Assembly (NCBI GenBank): GCA_025602915.1
Contig: JAHLJZ010000009.1
Coordinates: forward strand, 1 to 64,000
DNA: 64,000 bases
Source: Paraphysoderma sedebokerense
Lineage: Eukaryota > Blastocladiomycota > Physodermatomycetes > Physodermatales > Physodermataceae
Direction of reading: 5' to 3'
Notes under the pieces: generated by a model
Databases searched by the model: none
The model's input: only the letters and a program-made list of their open reading frames with translations
What the model was told of the DNA's origin: nothing
Translations under genes and position numbers: made by a program
Shown: positions 35,301 to 46,826 of the stretch, in pieces
Position numbering within the stretch: the first letter of the stretch is position 1
How the letters are laid out: each line of letters begins with the position of its first letter

Positions 35301-36517
35301 ACGGTCAAGGCAGACTAACTCCCGGTGCTGAGTATGAGTCTCCAACTTTAATTTATTTATATTATTATTTTTCATCTTCACTATTTCATTAGTATGTGTC
35401 TTGTGCTCAAACCAGTGGAACGCGAGAAAAAGGACGAATTACAAAAAAAAAAAAAAGGTTTGAATAAATCGATAACAAAATTTCCTTGACCTACCTTTGC
35501 GGTGTGACTATGCAAAATAGTTTAAAAAGTCATCAGTCATCCATACTCGTCAGTGACAATCAACACTCACAAGTCACCACTTACTCATCTCTCAATGTAG
35601 CAAGTGGAGTACACCGTCTTCAGTCCACTTAGTACAATTTACTGTATTCGCACCAGTAGATAAAACTTTCGGAGATTCAATAAATTAACTTTGACTGTGA
35701 ATTCTTAAAAAATTTTGTGAGGAGCAAGTTTGGAGGTGAATCGCCGACGAATTTCGGGAGTTTAGCGACGTTTTTGAATAGTTCGCTGCGGTTTCAATAC
35801 CAAACCTACGCATTTTCAGTATCGAGAGTTTTGGAACAATATTTTAGGAAAACCAATTTCAGTACCAGGTGTTTACGTGAGGAAGCTATGAATTATATGT
35901 TTGGCTATTGGAGCAAACATATTGCTCGAGCAATGGGATAGCGGCACCTACTACAACATGTGTGTTGTGTCCACATTAGTCTGAAGATTGAGATGAGCAT
36001 AAATATGCGAAATGCTTCGTTCAGCGAAGCAAAAAGCATTCAAAATCAAAATAACATTCAGATGTGGTTGTCGGGATAACTCTCAGTGTCAGTGGGATTT
36101 TCGGTGACAGTGACGTTAGCCATGTGAAAGAACGGGCGGGACTCTACAGTATGATGATGATCAAAATGTGCATATCTAATTAACTTTGCCCCAACGCTTG
36201 AAGGATTAGAGTTGACGCTTATGTAAAATCTGGCGACCCCTTTGCTACTCTAGCTTTTCGCTGCTTACGGTAACAGTAGAGGAGCGCGGGCGGCGGGAGG
36301 GCTCTCAAGGATCACCAAACTTCTTCAAACATCAAACATTTAATTCCTGTCAACCCTGAGGGTCGAGTGACGTGTCGCGTAGATTTGAATACAGGGGTAA
36401 CATTTGCAAGTGTAGAGACCTAGAAGTGTAGACCACTCAGCAGTCAGCACTAACATCCAACAGTAGTATTAGTATTATTTCCGTCTTACTCTTCGGACTA
36501 ATTTCATTCAAGATACC
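32332..36517. promoter_or_regulatory. 4.2-kb non-coding gap between velvet gene and giant membrane protein A
   Basis: The longest gene-poor stretch of the window lies between two divergent genes. Simple repeats include a GTGCAGTGGGATGA duplication near 32510-32540, a 10-12 bp A tract at about 35442 and many copies of short GTCAGTGACT/CAGTGACTCA strings at about 34795-35045 and 35515-35610. Two TGAGTCA palindromes lie at 34822-34828 and 35025-35031. Small open frames (for example 35717-35941) lack ATG starts or support. The size suggests a long regulatory region or unrecognised non-coding transcripts. Confidence 0.4.
34822..34828. promoter_or_regulatory. TGAGTCA (Gcn4/AP-1-type) site
   Basis: A perfect TGAGTCA heptamer within a tract of overlapping GTGACT/GAGTCAC repeats upstream of gene A; a second copy is at 35025-35031. 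Fungal bZIP factors of the Gcn4/AP-1 class bind this sequence. Function here is inferred only. Confidence 0.3.
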
Positions 36518-39500
36518 ATGCAGGAAGAAACGCAATTCCGCGTGTGGTGTCTTGTTCTCGTCCTTTTGCTTTCTCAGTATATTTTCGGAGCCAGCGCGGT
36601 GACAACTAGTCCATGGTACTTGAAAGACTATGCACTGTCCCCGACACTGAAACACTCGTACCTCACAATTTTGGATGCAGCAGGAAATTCAAGTCATCTT
36701 TACGTGCTAGACGAAAATTTCTACATATGGCTGTTCAGATACGTTGGTGCATCTGGTAACTTCGAATACGTTAAAATGTTCAACAACTATGATTGGGATG
36801 GAGTATCTTTAGGCCTTTGGACGCATGATAGAGGACGCATAGATGTAAAAATCGATATAAATCCGTATAATACCGAGGTTTACATTACGTAAGATTTATT
36901 TTTCGGTCTGGGATGATATTATCATACATTAACGCAGATTTTAGACAATACACCAACCACACACCACCACAACTTCGACTCTTTCGCTACAGCTCTACAA
37001 ACGTAGAAGACAACATTAATAGTTTTTTTTACCAAAGTGCGGGGTATTTCAGTACCATTTATCAAAACCCGTATGTATTGATTGTCAATTGATACCAACT
37101 TTCACCACGGTATGAAATGGTGCACTAATGTGACGAACTGAAAACTTCTTTGGCAGACGCCTCAAAACGGCTTTCGACGCCTCCAGCGTATACGTTTGTC
37201 ACTACAACGACCCCCAGAGGTCGCCGCAAGCAGGTTATTTTATCGCAAAGTTAACGCATTCGTTGAGCCCTGTCGCCAACATCACCAGTCCCACCCAAGG
37301 AGCTCTATCGATCATGTTTTTTTGTCACCAGTCTCCAATAATCTGCATATGGACAACTACATCGACAGTTACGGAATACTGGATGTCCAACTTCACAGTC
37401 TATCGCACTTACACGGTGAACGCATCACCCATCACATTAGGATTCAATCCAAAGATTGTACAGAGCCCAAGTGGAGTGTTTGCGTATTACCTCCATCACA
37501 ACACGACACAAAATACCTCTGTTGTCCTTCACAAGAAACAAGCAAACCATGACGCAGTTCCCAATGAAGGTTCCCAGTTATCATATAGTATGTTACTTCC
37601 TCCTCCAGAGGAATATGACATGGTAAGGGCGGATAATGGGGACATAATCGTGGGGATGACAACGGCTCCAAATCCTCCATTTGGTCTCGGGGATAGAGAT
37701 ATCGGAGTCTTCAGATACTCTCCAACACTACAACTGAAATCGCAATTCTTGTTTTCGACCAAATTTAAGGAGAGTATTACAAAGGTTTTTCTGCCCAATG
37801 GGAATGCAAATTCGATTGTGATTTGTGGTTTCACCGATGGTATTCCCAACGCAACCACCGATGCCTATTCTGGAAGAAGGGCCTTTGTCGCGCGATTTGA
37901 ATACCTGCAAATGAATGTCTCCACGAGATTCCCGAACTACGTGCAATCCGGAGAAACCGTCAATATTAGTTTTCCCAGTATACCTCCCAATGCCGCCTCC
38001 GCGATACCTATCGTCCAATTCAACGGACAACCGTGCCAAGCAGTTCAATGGAGGGGCTCAGTGTTGTCAGCAACTATTCCGCAGGGAACAGGAGGTATGG
38101 AGTGAATAGTGTTTTGGCCCGGAAGAAAGATTAAATCTGATATATAATTCATTAGGACCATTTGAACTCTCCGTGGAATTTAATTATCTACCTCATTCTC
38201 CGAGTGCTAGTATCCCAAATATTACTTACGTTCCGACACCCAGTCTGTTAAACATTCAACCAAGACAAGGACCTGCAGGTAATCAGTTTTTGGCTCCGTC
38301 TGCTTAGTTTTCCCCGCTGATTAAGCCTTCCGTATAGCTGGATATAACATTACAGTGGATACAGCAAATATTGTCACCGATATTAGCGGGGTCATCATTT
38401 TCGTTGGAGGAATTGCTTGTATTGATGTCGGACGTTTGAATTCTTCAAGGCTAACCTGTCGGACTCCTCCTGGTAAAGTCTAAATGATCTCTACTCTGAA
38501 CATTGAACGACTACTACTGGGCGAAACATTTCTGTCCTTCTGTCGATTACCGGTTTAGTGAACAGCACTGAAACCATTGATATATCGTATGATCCTCCCG
38601 CGATTGCCCAAGTATCCCCGTCATTGATTCCTACTTCAGGTGGCCTGATTTGGATCAAGTATGATTTTCTGGTTTTACAATATGGCCAACTACACTTATG
38701 GAAAGTTTAACATTCATTTCACATAAAGGGGATCGAACTTTGGACCATGTCTGTCAAGCCCTTGTAACTTCCTCAATATCTCTATCGTCATTGGGAATTT
38801 CGGAACATGTACCAATGGCATCCATTATAACGACACAGACTTACAATGCAATGCACCCGAAGGATTCGATGCGGGCAACGTTGTGACTATAACAGTTAAC
38901 GGGCAGAGTAATTCATCTGCTATAGGATCCTTTGGAAAACCAGCCATTTCGAGCATAAGCCCCTCCGCAAGCATTTCCAAGAACCCGGTATGTGTTACTC
39001 TATAGACTCTCACTACTCAATACTCACTAGTTGCATTGAAATTTTTAAATAGACTATAATCCTTGAGGGATCGAATTTTGGAAATCTGTCTGCTCCCCGT
39101 GTAGTGATATTTCGTGATGCCGCCACCTTACAGAACTATACATGTCCTAGCGTGAGTTGGATCTCGCATCAGGCGGTGCGCTGGTGAGTTTCTTTTTATA
39201 TCTTTCGATGGCATATTGAGGACAAAATCAGTAAACCTTTCATCAATCCCAAAGCCAATTCACCACAGTCGACCTTCCCTCAACAGCCACTCTTGACGTC
39301 ACCATCATCACTGGAAGCCAAGCCAGCGGCTACTCTGGTAATTCTCTTTTCAGAACTGGTATCATAAATAATCCGCCTGTTGCCTCTCCTTTGAATGTGT
39401 CAATACTGGAGGAACAGTCTGTTATACTTGAATTCCAAGCCAGCGACTCCGATGCAGACGACTCGGTAACTATACATATCACAGAGAAACCTGTCAACGG

Positions 39501-42500
39501 AACACTCTATCAGTTGAGCAGCAGTGGCGAAAGAGGAGCATTAATTGATACAGTCTCGGGTTCAATTGTCGTTTCGCATCCAATGTTCCGTGTATTGTAT
39601 ATCCCAAATCTCGATTTTTACGGAAATGACTCGATCGGTTTTAAGGCCCGTGATACTTGGAATGCCGGTAAGTTCGAAGTCATATTTGTTGGATTAACAT
39701 TATTAGTTTTGACTCTCTGTGTATTTAAGATTCGAGCGTTGAAATTGCAAATATCAGTGTCGCTGCGGTTCCCGATCCCCCTCTGCCAGTAAATCGCACA
39801 TACCAAATGGATGAAGATACTGAAGTATCCTTCACTCTAGAAACCATTGATCCTGACAGCACGATATTTGAACAAACCGGAATAGTGCTTTCGTTACCAA
39901 CCAAAGGTGTACTTTTCATCCCTTCCATTTCGAATGCAACATTGTGGGATGAGATTACAATTGTTCCGGCATTTTTCCCCCGAAACACCACCGTGAAATA
40001 TTCCCCACTTCCCAATTTCTATGGGACAGATTCGTTCAATTTTATAGCAAACGACGGGTATCATAATTCCACAGTCAATGGGACAATATTGTTAAATGTC
40101 CGCCCGGTCAATGGTAACATCTTCCGCTTTTACGTTATTCGAGTTTTCCATTCAACTAACATCTGTCCTAGATCCCCCATTCTTGAATATCACGGGCTTG
40201 AATCTTACTGTTTACGAAGATACCGAAGCGGTGTTTACTTTTGATGTTTCCGATATTGATAACGGCGATAAAGTAACTGTGAAACTTACGAATTTGGACG
40301 TCGCGGGTACAATGTATTTTATGGATATTCAAAAGGGTGCTAAAGTCCTTTTGGGCGAAGGTTCCGAAATTAAAGGTCCACCGTATCAATTTTTCTATGT
40401 ACCACCCATTGATTACTATACCCGAACAAACCAAAGCATTCAGCGTTTCAACATCACATATTCCGATGGTGTTACCACTGAGCTACTCACGCATCAGGTT
40501 TCGTTCCCTGTTCTCGCTGTCAATGATCCACCACGCATTTCATGCACCGCTCCTGAAATTATTTTGCCGACAAGTTTCATAACTGGGATTTCAAGTAACC
40601 TCGCTATACAAATTCAAGCTTCCGACGTCGACAACACAAATTTAACTTTTATTCTGACATCGGCACCCCTAAAGGGTGTATTGAAAACTTCAGACGGTCA
40701 AAGATTGAGTGCGGGAAGCTCATTCAACGATACTCAATTAATATTTGACTCCGAACAAAGTGGGGGTGGATACCCTTATGCTAATTTCTCCGTTTACGCG
40801 ATTGATTCCGAGAATGCGACTTCAAACCATTGTCTTTACTATTTCACGTTTAAGTGTCCTCCTGGTAAGTAGTTAGCTCATTAGAGCCATATAATTCGGA
40901 AATTTTAATTCGTCTTCTGTAGGTCTTTTCAACAATATCTTCTCCAATGGAACAGGGGAAATATGTGCACCATGCCGGCAAGGTTTGTTCGTCATACATT
41001 TTAAGTTGCTTCACTCCATATATTTTAACCAGTTCTTCTACTTTCATAATATAGGAGCAGTATGCAGGTAAGTGTCACCTAGCTGAGTTCAATTTCACGT
41101 TTATACAGTACTGAAATGTAAATAACAGCTCCGACGGATCAACTTCTCCACTGCCTCAGTATGGTTGGTGGAAAAGCAATGATAATAATACTTTTCTACC
41201 ATGTTTTCCTGTGAGTTGTCTGTTACTGCAATTGTAGCGGCTTAAAACCTGTCGACGTGTTACTAATTGAACATCACCTTTGTCAAAGATGGACGCTTGC
41301 CTGGGGACTGCCGAAAATGCCTGCAGCGTCGGCTATGGAGGAATACGATGCGCCGAATGTCAGCAAAATTACTACCGTCTCGGTCAAGCCTGTCGCGAGT
41401 GTCGTGTGACGAATATTTTGCCCAACATCATTACCTTCGTTATGTTTTGTATAATTGCGATATTCTTTTATTACCTTCAGCGAATGCGATTCTATAGATT
41501 CGGGTGAAAAAACAGTTTCTTCACTTCAATACCTGACATTAGGATTAGAATTAATGCGCATTCTTTCTTACTCCAGTTTTGCCTTGGTCAACATTCTTAT
41601 CAACTTTTTGCAAACAATTTGGATATTGCGTAAAGTGAGACTTGACTGGCCACCTGAATTGCTCAGAATCATTGATTACTTTAGCATTTTCAATTTAAAT
41701 GTTGAGTTTGTTTCGCCCGAGTGCGTAATTCAGACTCCTCTCAATTTTAGTCAAAAACTGCGGATGATATTGGCACTGCCAATTGTGTTGCTGATAGCCA
41801 CATTGCTAGTGATAGTTCTTTTTACAATTCTAAAAGCCGTCAGGAATTTCATAAAACCAAAACGTCGAGATTCAAACGTAGGAATCCTGACTTTAAGAGG
41901 AAAGCAACCAGCAGACAGTACTTCATTCGGACTGGTTATGATGAAAATGTTCAATGCCTCCCTCTCTATCTTGTATATTCATTTAGCTGCTAAATCACTT
42001 GCACTTTTTGACTGCAGCTTCGAGGAAGACGGGAAAGCATATTTGGGTTTGTTCTACTCTTTTATAACTTGCGCGCAGTGAGTTTATTCTTAACGCTTTC
42101 ATTCCTAGATGACGAAGTATCATTATTATGTTACACTGATTGGTGGGATCAAGACCTGCCATTCGGCGTCGCATCTATATTGTATGTTCATCATAAACTT
42201 GTTTAGCTGATTTTCTCCTTTTAACAATGTTCTCTTAAAGCATCTATATCATCGGCGTCCCCGTTTATTTTGGAATATTATGTCTTTTATACTATCAAAC
42301 GAAATTTCGAGGAGGCCGGTGGGAAAATTGGAAGCATATTGCTCGCGGTATTTTGCATGGTGACGGTGATTTTAAGCCAGAATATCAGCCTTTTATAATA
42401 TTACAACTCTTCCAAAAACTTGCTGTAGTGGCTATAAGTTTATTCTTCTCACGGTATGATTATGTTCCTGTATTTGCGAAATCCATGAATGTTCGCTGAT

Positions 42501-42851
42501 GACCCTTTGTATAGGTATACTGGTCTTCAAATAGTTCTTACCATCATATCCCTCCTGGTCAGTCATATGACGTACAGCAAATACAATCCCTATGTGCACC
42601 AAAGTCTCAATACCTTAGAAAAGATGTCAGTTATCTGCAGTATTTTGGTGTTAGCCTTCGGTTTGCCCTTCAAAATAGATGATTTTCGTAATGGGCAGTA
42701 TCGCAATGGCTTGGTGTTCATTATTCTTTCGGTAGTATTTGGATTTATTTTGGCTGTTTTGGGTGCAGTTGTAAACGACGTCAGGAAGAGCATAATCAGG
42801 AACGGTACATTAAGTCGAAAGTCGGGAGCCAAGAATCAACAGTTAACATAG
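36518..42851 (+). CDS. Giant cadherin-like/IPT multi-pass membrane protein A, 1711 aa
   Basis: Nineteen exons: 36518-36888, 36945-37070, 37157-38094, 38156-38278, 38338-38472, 38559-38658, 38729-38987, 39053-39183, 39255-39667, 39730-40113, 40172-40864, 40923-40982, 41055-41067, 41129-41210, 41289-41503, 41577-42046, 42109-42181, 42241-42453, 42515-42851. All join in frame. Residues 1-27 are a signal peptide; to about 480 there is a unique N-glycosylation-rich ectodomain; about 480-730 holds IPT/TIG-like modules (SPSLIPTSGGLIWIK, ISPSASISKNP, LEGSNFG). About 730-1240 holds cadherin-like repeats (ILEEQSVILEFQASDSDADD, MDEDTEVSFTLETIDPDS, VYEDTEAVFTFDVSDIDNGD). About 1240-1315 is Cys-rich (GGIRCAECQQNYYRLGQACR); the rest is a multi-TM domain. 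A cell-surface adhesion or sensory role is inferred. Confidence 0.88.
41055..41067 (+). other. 13-nt microexon of gene A
   Basis: The exon gagcagtatgcag is bounded by ATAG on the left and GTAAGT on the right and is required to keep frame between exons 12 and 14. The same-length exon lies at the same place in the paralogue (55911-55923), which confirms it. It supplies one Cys of the Cys-rich module. Confidence 0.8.
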
Positions 42852-43950
42852 TCAACGCGTGAAATGTATTTGAAGTCAGAGACAAAATCATATACGAAGA
42901 GCCAAACAGCTGCTTGATTCAAACTATGTGTTCAAATAATATGTGATAAAGTGTAGAGCTCGATGTACAGTTTTAGATGTAAAACAGCTAAATAGTAAAT
43001 GTATTCTGAGTAATGTTAAGATCCTCATTATTTTGATTGCGACTCACAGACCCACGGTAGATATATGGTCAATTGAATATAATTACCGTTCTCCCATAAA
43101 AGTTGTGACGGCCGAAATCACGCCATTTGGTTTTGGAGCAATTTCCTTCCTTCGCTTTATCGTTATTCCTGTGTGTAGAAAATAGTCCCTAGACCCCAAA
43201 TGTTGCAAATTTAGCTGGCGATAGCAATACTCAAGAGATCAAAGGAACCAGTCAGCCAATTTTAACCGGCAGCTGGATAACTACATTATTGTAGATATGT
43301 GTGTAGCCCATGTTACAAAGTCATGAGATGAGCTAGGATGAGTTTGTAATATGTATGGCCCAATTTTCCTGGCGCATGACCGACGAGTTGCACGCCGAAG
43401 TTGAACAAGTAACAACGCTCAGGAGACCAGTGAGGGACTCAGGGACTCAGGAGGCACCCATCAACGGACTACATGAATAACGAATACGGTACCCCTAACT
43501 CCTGGGTTACCCCTAACTCCTGGGTGGGAGCGCTCGTCAGCTTTGTGTGTGTTGCGTTTGCAGTCGTCATTGCCGAACTATGCGAATTGTCAATTGTGTA
43601 TCCTAGAATTGTGCCAGTAGCAATGAGGTCATTAATGATACTTTGTAGAGTATTGCCGTATGCTACATGCCAGATGCATCATATTGCGACAGTTCTCACT
43701 TCTTAGGACTCCTCTCAGGTAAACAACTGAGAGTCAACTGACTACTGAGACGAAAAAATGACAGTTGCCACTTGTCAGCCAAACAACTAAGACGAAAATT
43801 GTCTGGGCCACACTAACTAACCTGATGAAATTTCGTGAATATCTTTCTATGTCACGTGTCTGCGAATATAAAATAACTGTCAAGAATTGCTGATGCTCTC
43901 GAACACTTATTACTCTCATATACTTGTGTTGCGTAATCACAACTAGAAAA
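42852..43950. other. Intergenic stretch with an 18-bp duplication
   Basis: 1.1 kb without a supported gene. The unit tacccctaactcctgggt is directly duplicated at 43490-43507 and 43508-43525. GACTCAG strings near 43437-43450 and 43735-43750 resemble those upstream of gene A. Confidence 0.45.
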
Positions 43951-44709
43951 ATGATAGGAATTGACATATTCGTGCTCATCACAGTTCTCTGCCTACAGAG
44001 CCATGAACTTTTGCGACTGGGACCGGAGTTACTACGAAACTCGTCGAAGTACCAAATTGCCAATTTCGCGCAAGTTGCACTCACGGTGGTTGTGACTTGG
44101 ATTTTCATCCATTTTGCACTCGGTTCCGACACCACCAATTGCGCTTTCGTTTCCTATATTTTCATGTTAATTTATTTCGCAGCGACATGGTTCCAAGACT
44201 ACATCATGTTAACCCGGATTCATATTTTCGACAAGAAGATATTCAAGAAAAGTCTCATCGTTTTCATACCACTTCTGATCGGACGCGCAGTTACAAATAT
44301 CCACACGTTAATCGTTATGACTCCAAAACAAACTACCCCGACAACTTGTGACCTCGGTTTTCCGGTAGATGCGACAGGTAGACAAAATATCGTAAAAGCA
44401 GTCACTTATTTTGTTGAAATGGTTTTCTTGGTTTCCCTCGTTTTCAGACATCTTCGCTCAACTGGTACCACCGACGACATTGCTCGTAGATTCTTATACA
44501 AAACCGTGGCTGTTTGTGTGTTTAGTGTACTTTTTACGACAACCCTTAGTTTCCTTTTGATCATGGGTGTTGAACCGGCACATACGTTTATTTGGTATGG
44601 TTTAATTAATACTGCGATTAGTCTTAGCGATTCTTTCTTGGCACAAAGTATCACGGAGGCTTTTGTCGCGAAGAAGACAATCATTGGTTCTTCAAAGACC
44701 CAAGTGTAA
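43951..44709 (+). CDS. Small seven-TM-like membrane protein, 252 aa
   Basis: A single open frame from the ATG at 43951. Six to seven hydrophobic segments can be drawn, for example at about residues 42-62 (FAQVALTVVVTWIFIHFA), 71-90, 105-123, 150-170, 187-207 and 213-232. Loops are short and the C-terminus is a short basic, Ser/Thr-rich tail. There is no DRY/ERY or NPxxY motif, so it is not related to the four class A receptors here. I cannot name the family. AATAAA signals follow at about 44842 and 44853. Confidence 0.65.
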   Translation: MIGIDIFVLITVLCLQSHELLRLGPELLRNSSKYQIANFAQVALTVVVTWIFIHFALGSDTTNCAFVSYIFMLIYFAATWFQDYIMLTRIHIFDKKIFKKSLIVFIPLLIGRAVTNIHTLIVMTPKQTTPTTCDLGFPVDATGRQNIVKAVTYFVEMVFLVSLVFRHLRSTGTTDDIARRFLYKTVAVCVFSVLFTTTLSFLLIMGVEPAHTFIWYGLINTAISLSDSFLAQSITEAFVAKKTIIGSSKTQV

Positions 44710-45687
44710 TCTGATAATATTGGGATAATTGGGACAAATAAATAACGCGACCGAGAAATGGAGTGTATAATGTAAGAGTAATTATTAGGTATCAGAGTGT
44801 TTTATAAGTGTATATCAAGTCTTTGAATTTAAGTCAAGTTGAATAAACACCGAATAAATAATCCAAAACAATCAGTTTACCTTACTGTTTTTATACTTCT
44901 AGATATATTCTCTTCTGACTTTCCGGGGATCTAAGATGGACTAGACTTGGAAAACTGATTAGGACTCACAAAATTTGCTCAAATATGACAATTGCATTCC
45001 ACACTAATAAAATTTGTGCGTGTGTTGCGGAATGGTGAATTTGAAAATAGCAGACAATTCGTTATGAAAAGCACGTCAACTAGCAATTTCGTTTCCCTCG
45101 TTCATGTACGTAGTGTCATCTCGGGACAGACGTCGCACACCAGCTGTTTAGACAATATACACTGGGTTGCGAAATATTTCACATATGATGCTCCTGTTGA
45201 ACGATACATAATATTATTAATCTGCGACAGAAGATATGAATGTCCAATATTCATATTGGGGGTTTCGAATGGGACGACAATTCAAAAGAGGACTGATGTC
45301 AGTATGCGGGTGTTACAGTGAGTGACCGCTGAAATTGAACTAAACATGAAATGAAGATGACACCATCAAGTCTTAAGATCATCAAAGTGAAGACAATTTA
45401 CACACATTGTTAAAATGTAAACTCAACTATATCAAATTGATTATTAGATACGTTATAATACAATACAAACGGCTTACAAAATCCATTGTACATCGACGAT
45501 CGGACTATAAAATCCACAATACTATCCACACAACAAAAGGACAACAAACAATTTTGAAGTTGTTTCAAAGTAAATAGATAAAGGGATTGATATTGATGAA
45601 ATTTTGCTAGGTAAGCAAAATAACGGGCGGTAGAGAAGAATTAAGCTGTAGGTGGGATTGCTGGATGGAGTTTACAACAACGTATAT
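44710..45687. other. Intergenic stretch, convergent 3' ends
   Basis: 978 bp between the small 7TM gene and the VAMP gene. An open frame at 44992-45321 lacks an ATG start and any recognisable composition. Nothing else is seen. Confidence 0.4.
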
Positions 45688-46539
45688 TTATTCCTTCTTG
45701 GTTGCGAGTGGGACTATTTAGAGTTAAATGAAAAACAATAGTTAGAAGAAGGGTTGACAGCGAGATAGATAATACTCAACAGGACAGGACAACGGTTTTG
45801 GGTTTAAAGCCAAACCAAAAATCTACAACTGAAGAACAAGAAGTAGAGTGCAAATACATACTGATGATAACCAGCAATATAACCACAACTACAGCGCCGA
45901 TAGCAAGTCGAAGTTTCATGTTCTAGGAGAAGAAATATCCGTTAGGTCTTTGCTACACCACGGTAACCCCTTTATCATCCTCCACTTTAGGCATCCACCT
46001 TTCATCTGACACATCCACCGTTCAGGTTACAGTTTCAATACTAAATTTCAATCGCATAAAATGAATGATGTACATACGTTCCACCACATTTGCTTACGTA
46101 CGGCTGTAGCGCCTCGACGAAACTGCATACTACTTTGTTGCAAGTCATCTGTAATCCAAGTAATCCAAACGGAGCAAAATAATCAAATAATGCAAACAAT
46201 TCCAGAGAAAAAATTAGCTTATGATCGTTGGAAAAAAACCCGGCTATATCCTCACAATGTCGGTTCCCCTTCCTCTTTCCAATTCTCGAACTCCACTTCC
46301 ATTTCGTAAGCTCCTACCCATCCAACGAGTTCCCTCCTTATTCTCTCACTGAAGCAGTGTCGACCATAAAGTACTCATACCGGTACAGTTGAATGGAGTA
46401 TACCGAGTTAAACAAACATACCAGTTTTAGTTTGAAGATTTTCCAACCGCTCACCACGCTGCATCACCGTTTCGAGGTTCTGTTGCATGATACCAACGAC
46501 TTCGTTGACTTCATTCTGAACTTGGTCGGTCTTGGACAT
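45688..46539 (-). CDS. VAMP/synaptobrevin-type R-SNARE, 91 aa
   Basis: Four exons (46422-46539, 46078-46148, 45862-45922, 45688-45713) make a minimal R-SNARE. The SNARE motif runs from VQNEVNEVVGIMQQNLETVM through QRGERLENLQTKTDDLQQSS to MQFRRGATAVRKQMWWN, with the zero-layer Arg in QRGERLENL. A single C-terminal TM anchor (LAIGAVVVVILLVII) and a four- to five-residue lumenal tail LATKKE follow. It would sit on exocytic or endosomal vesicles and pair with Q-SNAREs for fusion. It lacks the longin domain and the long N-terminal extension, as in yeast Snc-type proteins. The last exon codes for only nine codons including the stop. Confidence 0.94.
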
Positions 46540-46826
46540 AGTGTGTGGATGGCTTTTAGTAGTGTATTATAGAGTGGGAGCGACGGTGGGGGTGCAAAGA
46601 GTATATTTATAGTGGAAATTTTAAGCAAAAGTCGAGTGTTCAAAGTAGAATTCCACCGTGAGCAATGATTGCACAGCCCCCTGCATTGCACCAATTGGCG
46701 CGAGGAAGTCACGTGCGTAATTTAAATGGAAATTTCCCGTTGAGCGGGTGCTGAAGAGAGAAGGAGCTTCAACGCAACGAGAATTAAATACGGGTTACAA
46801 TATACAGACTTATTACCATTACGATA

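Noticed and set aside
35717-35941. 74-codon frame before gene A
   Set aside because: GTG start, isolated, no supporting splice context; possible but not supportable as a gene.
43490-43525. Telomere-like repeat (CCCTAA-containing)
   Set aside because: Only two 18-bp copies; CCCTAA is not itself tandemly repeated.
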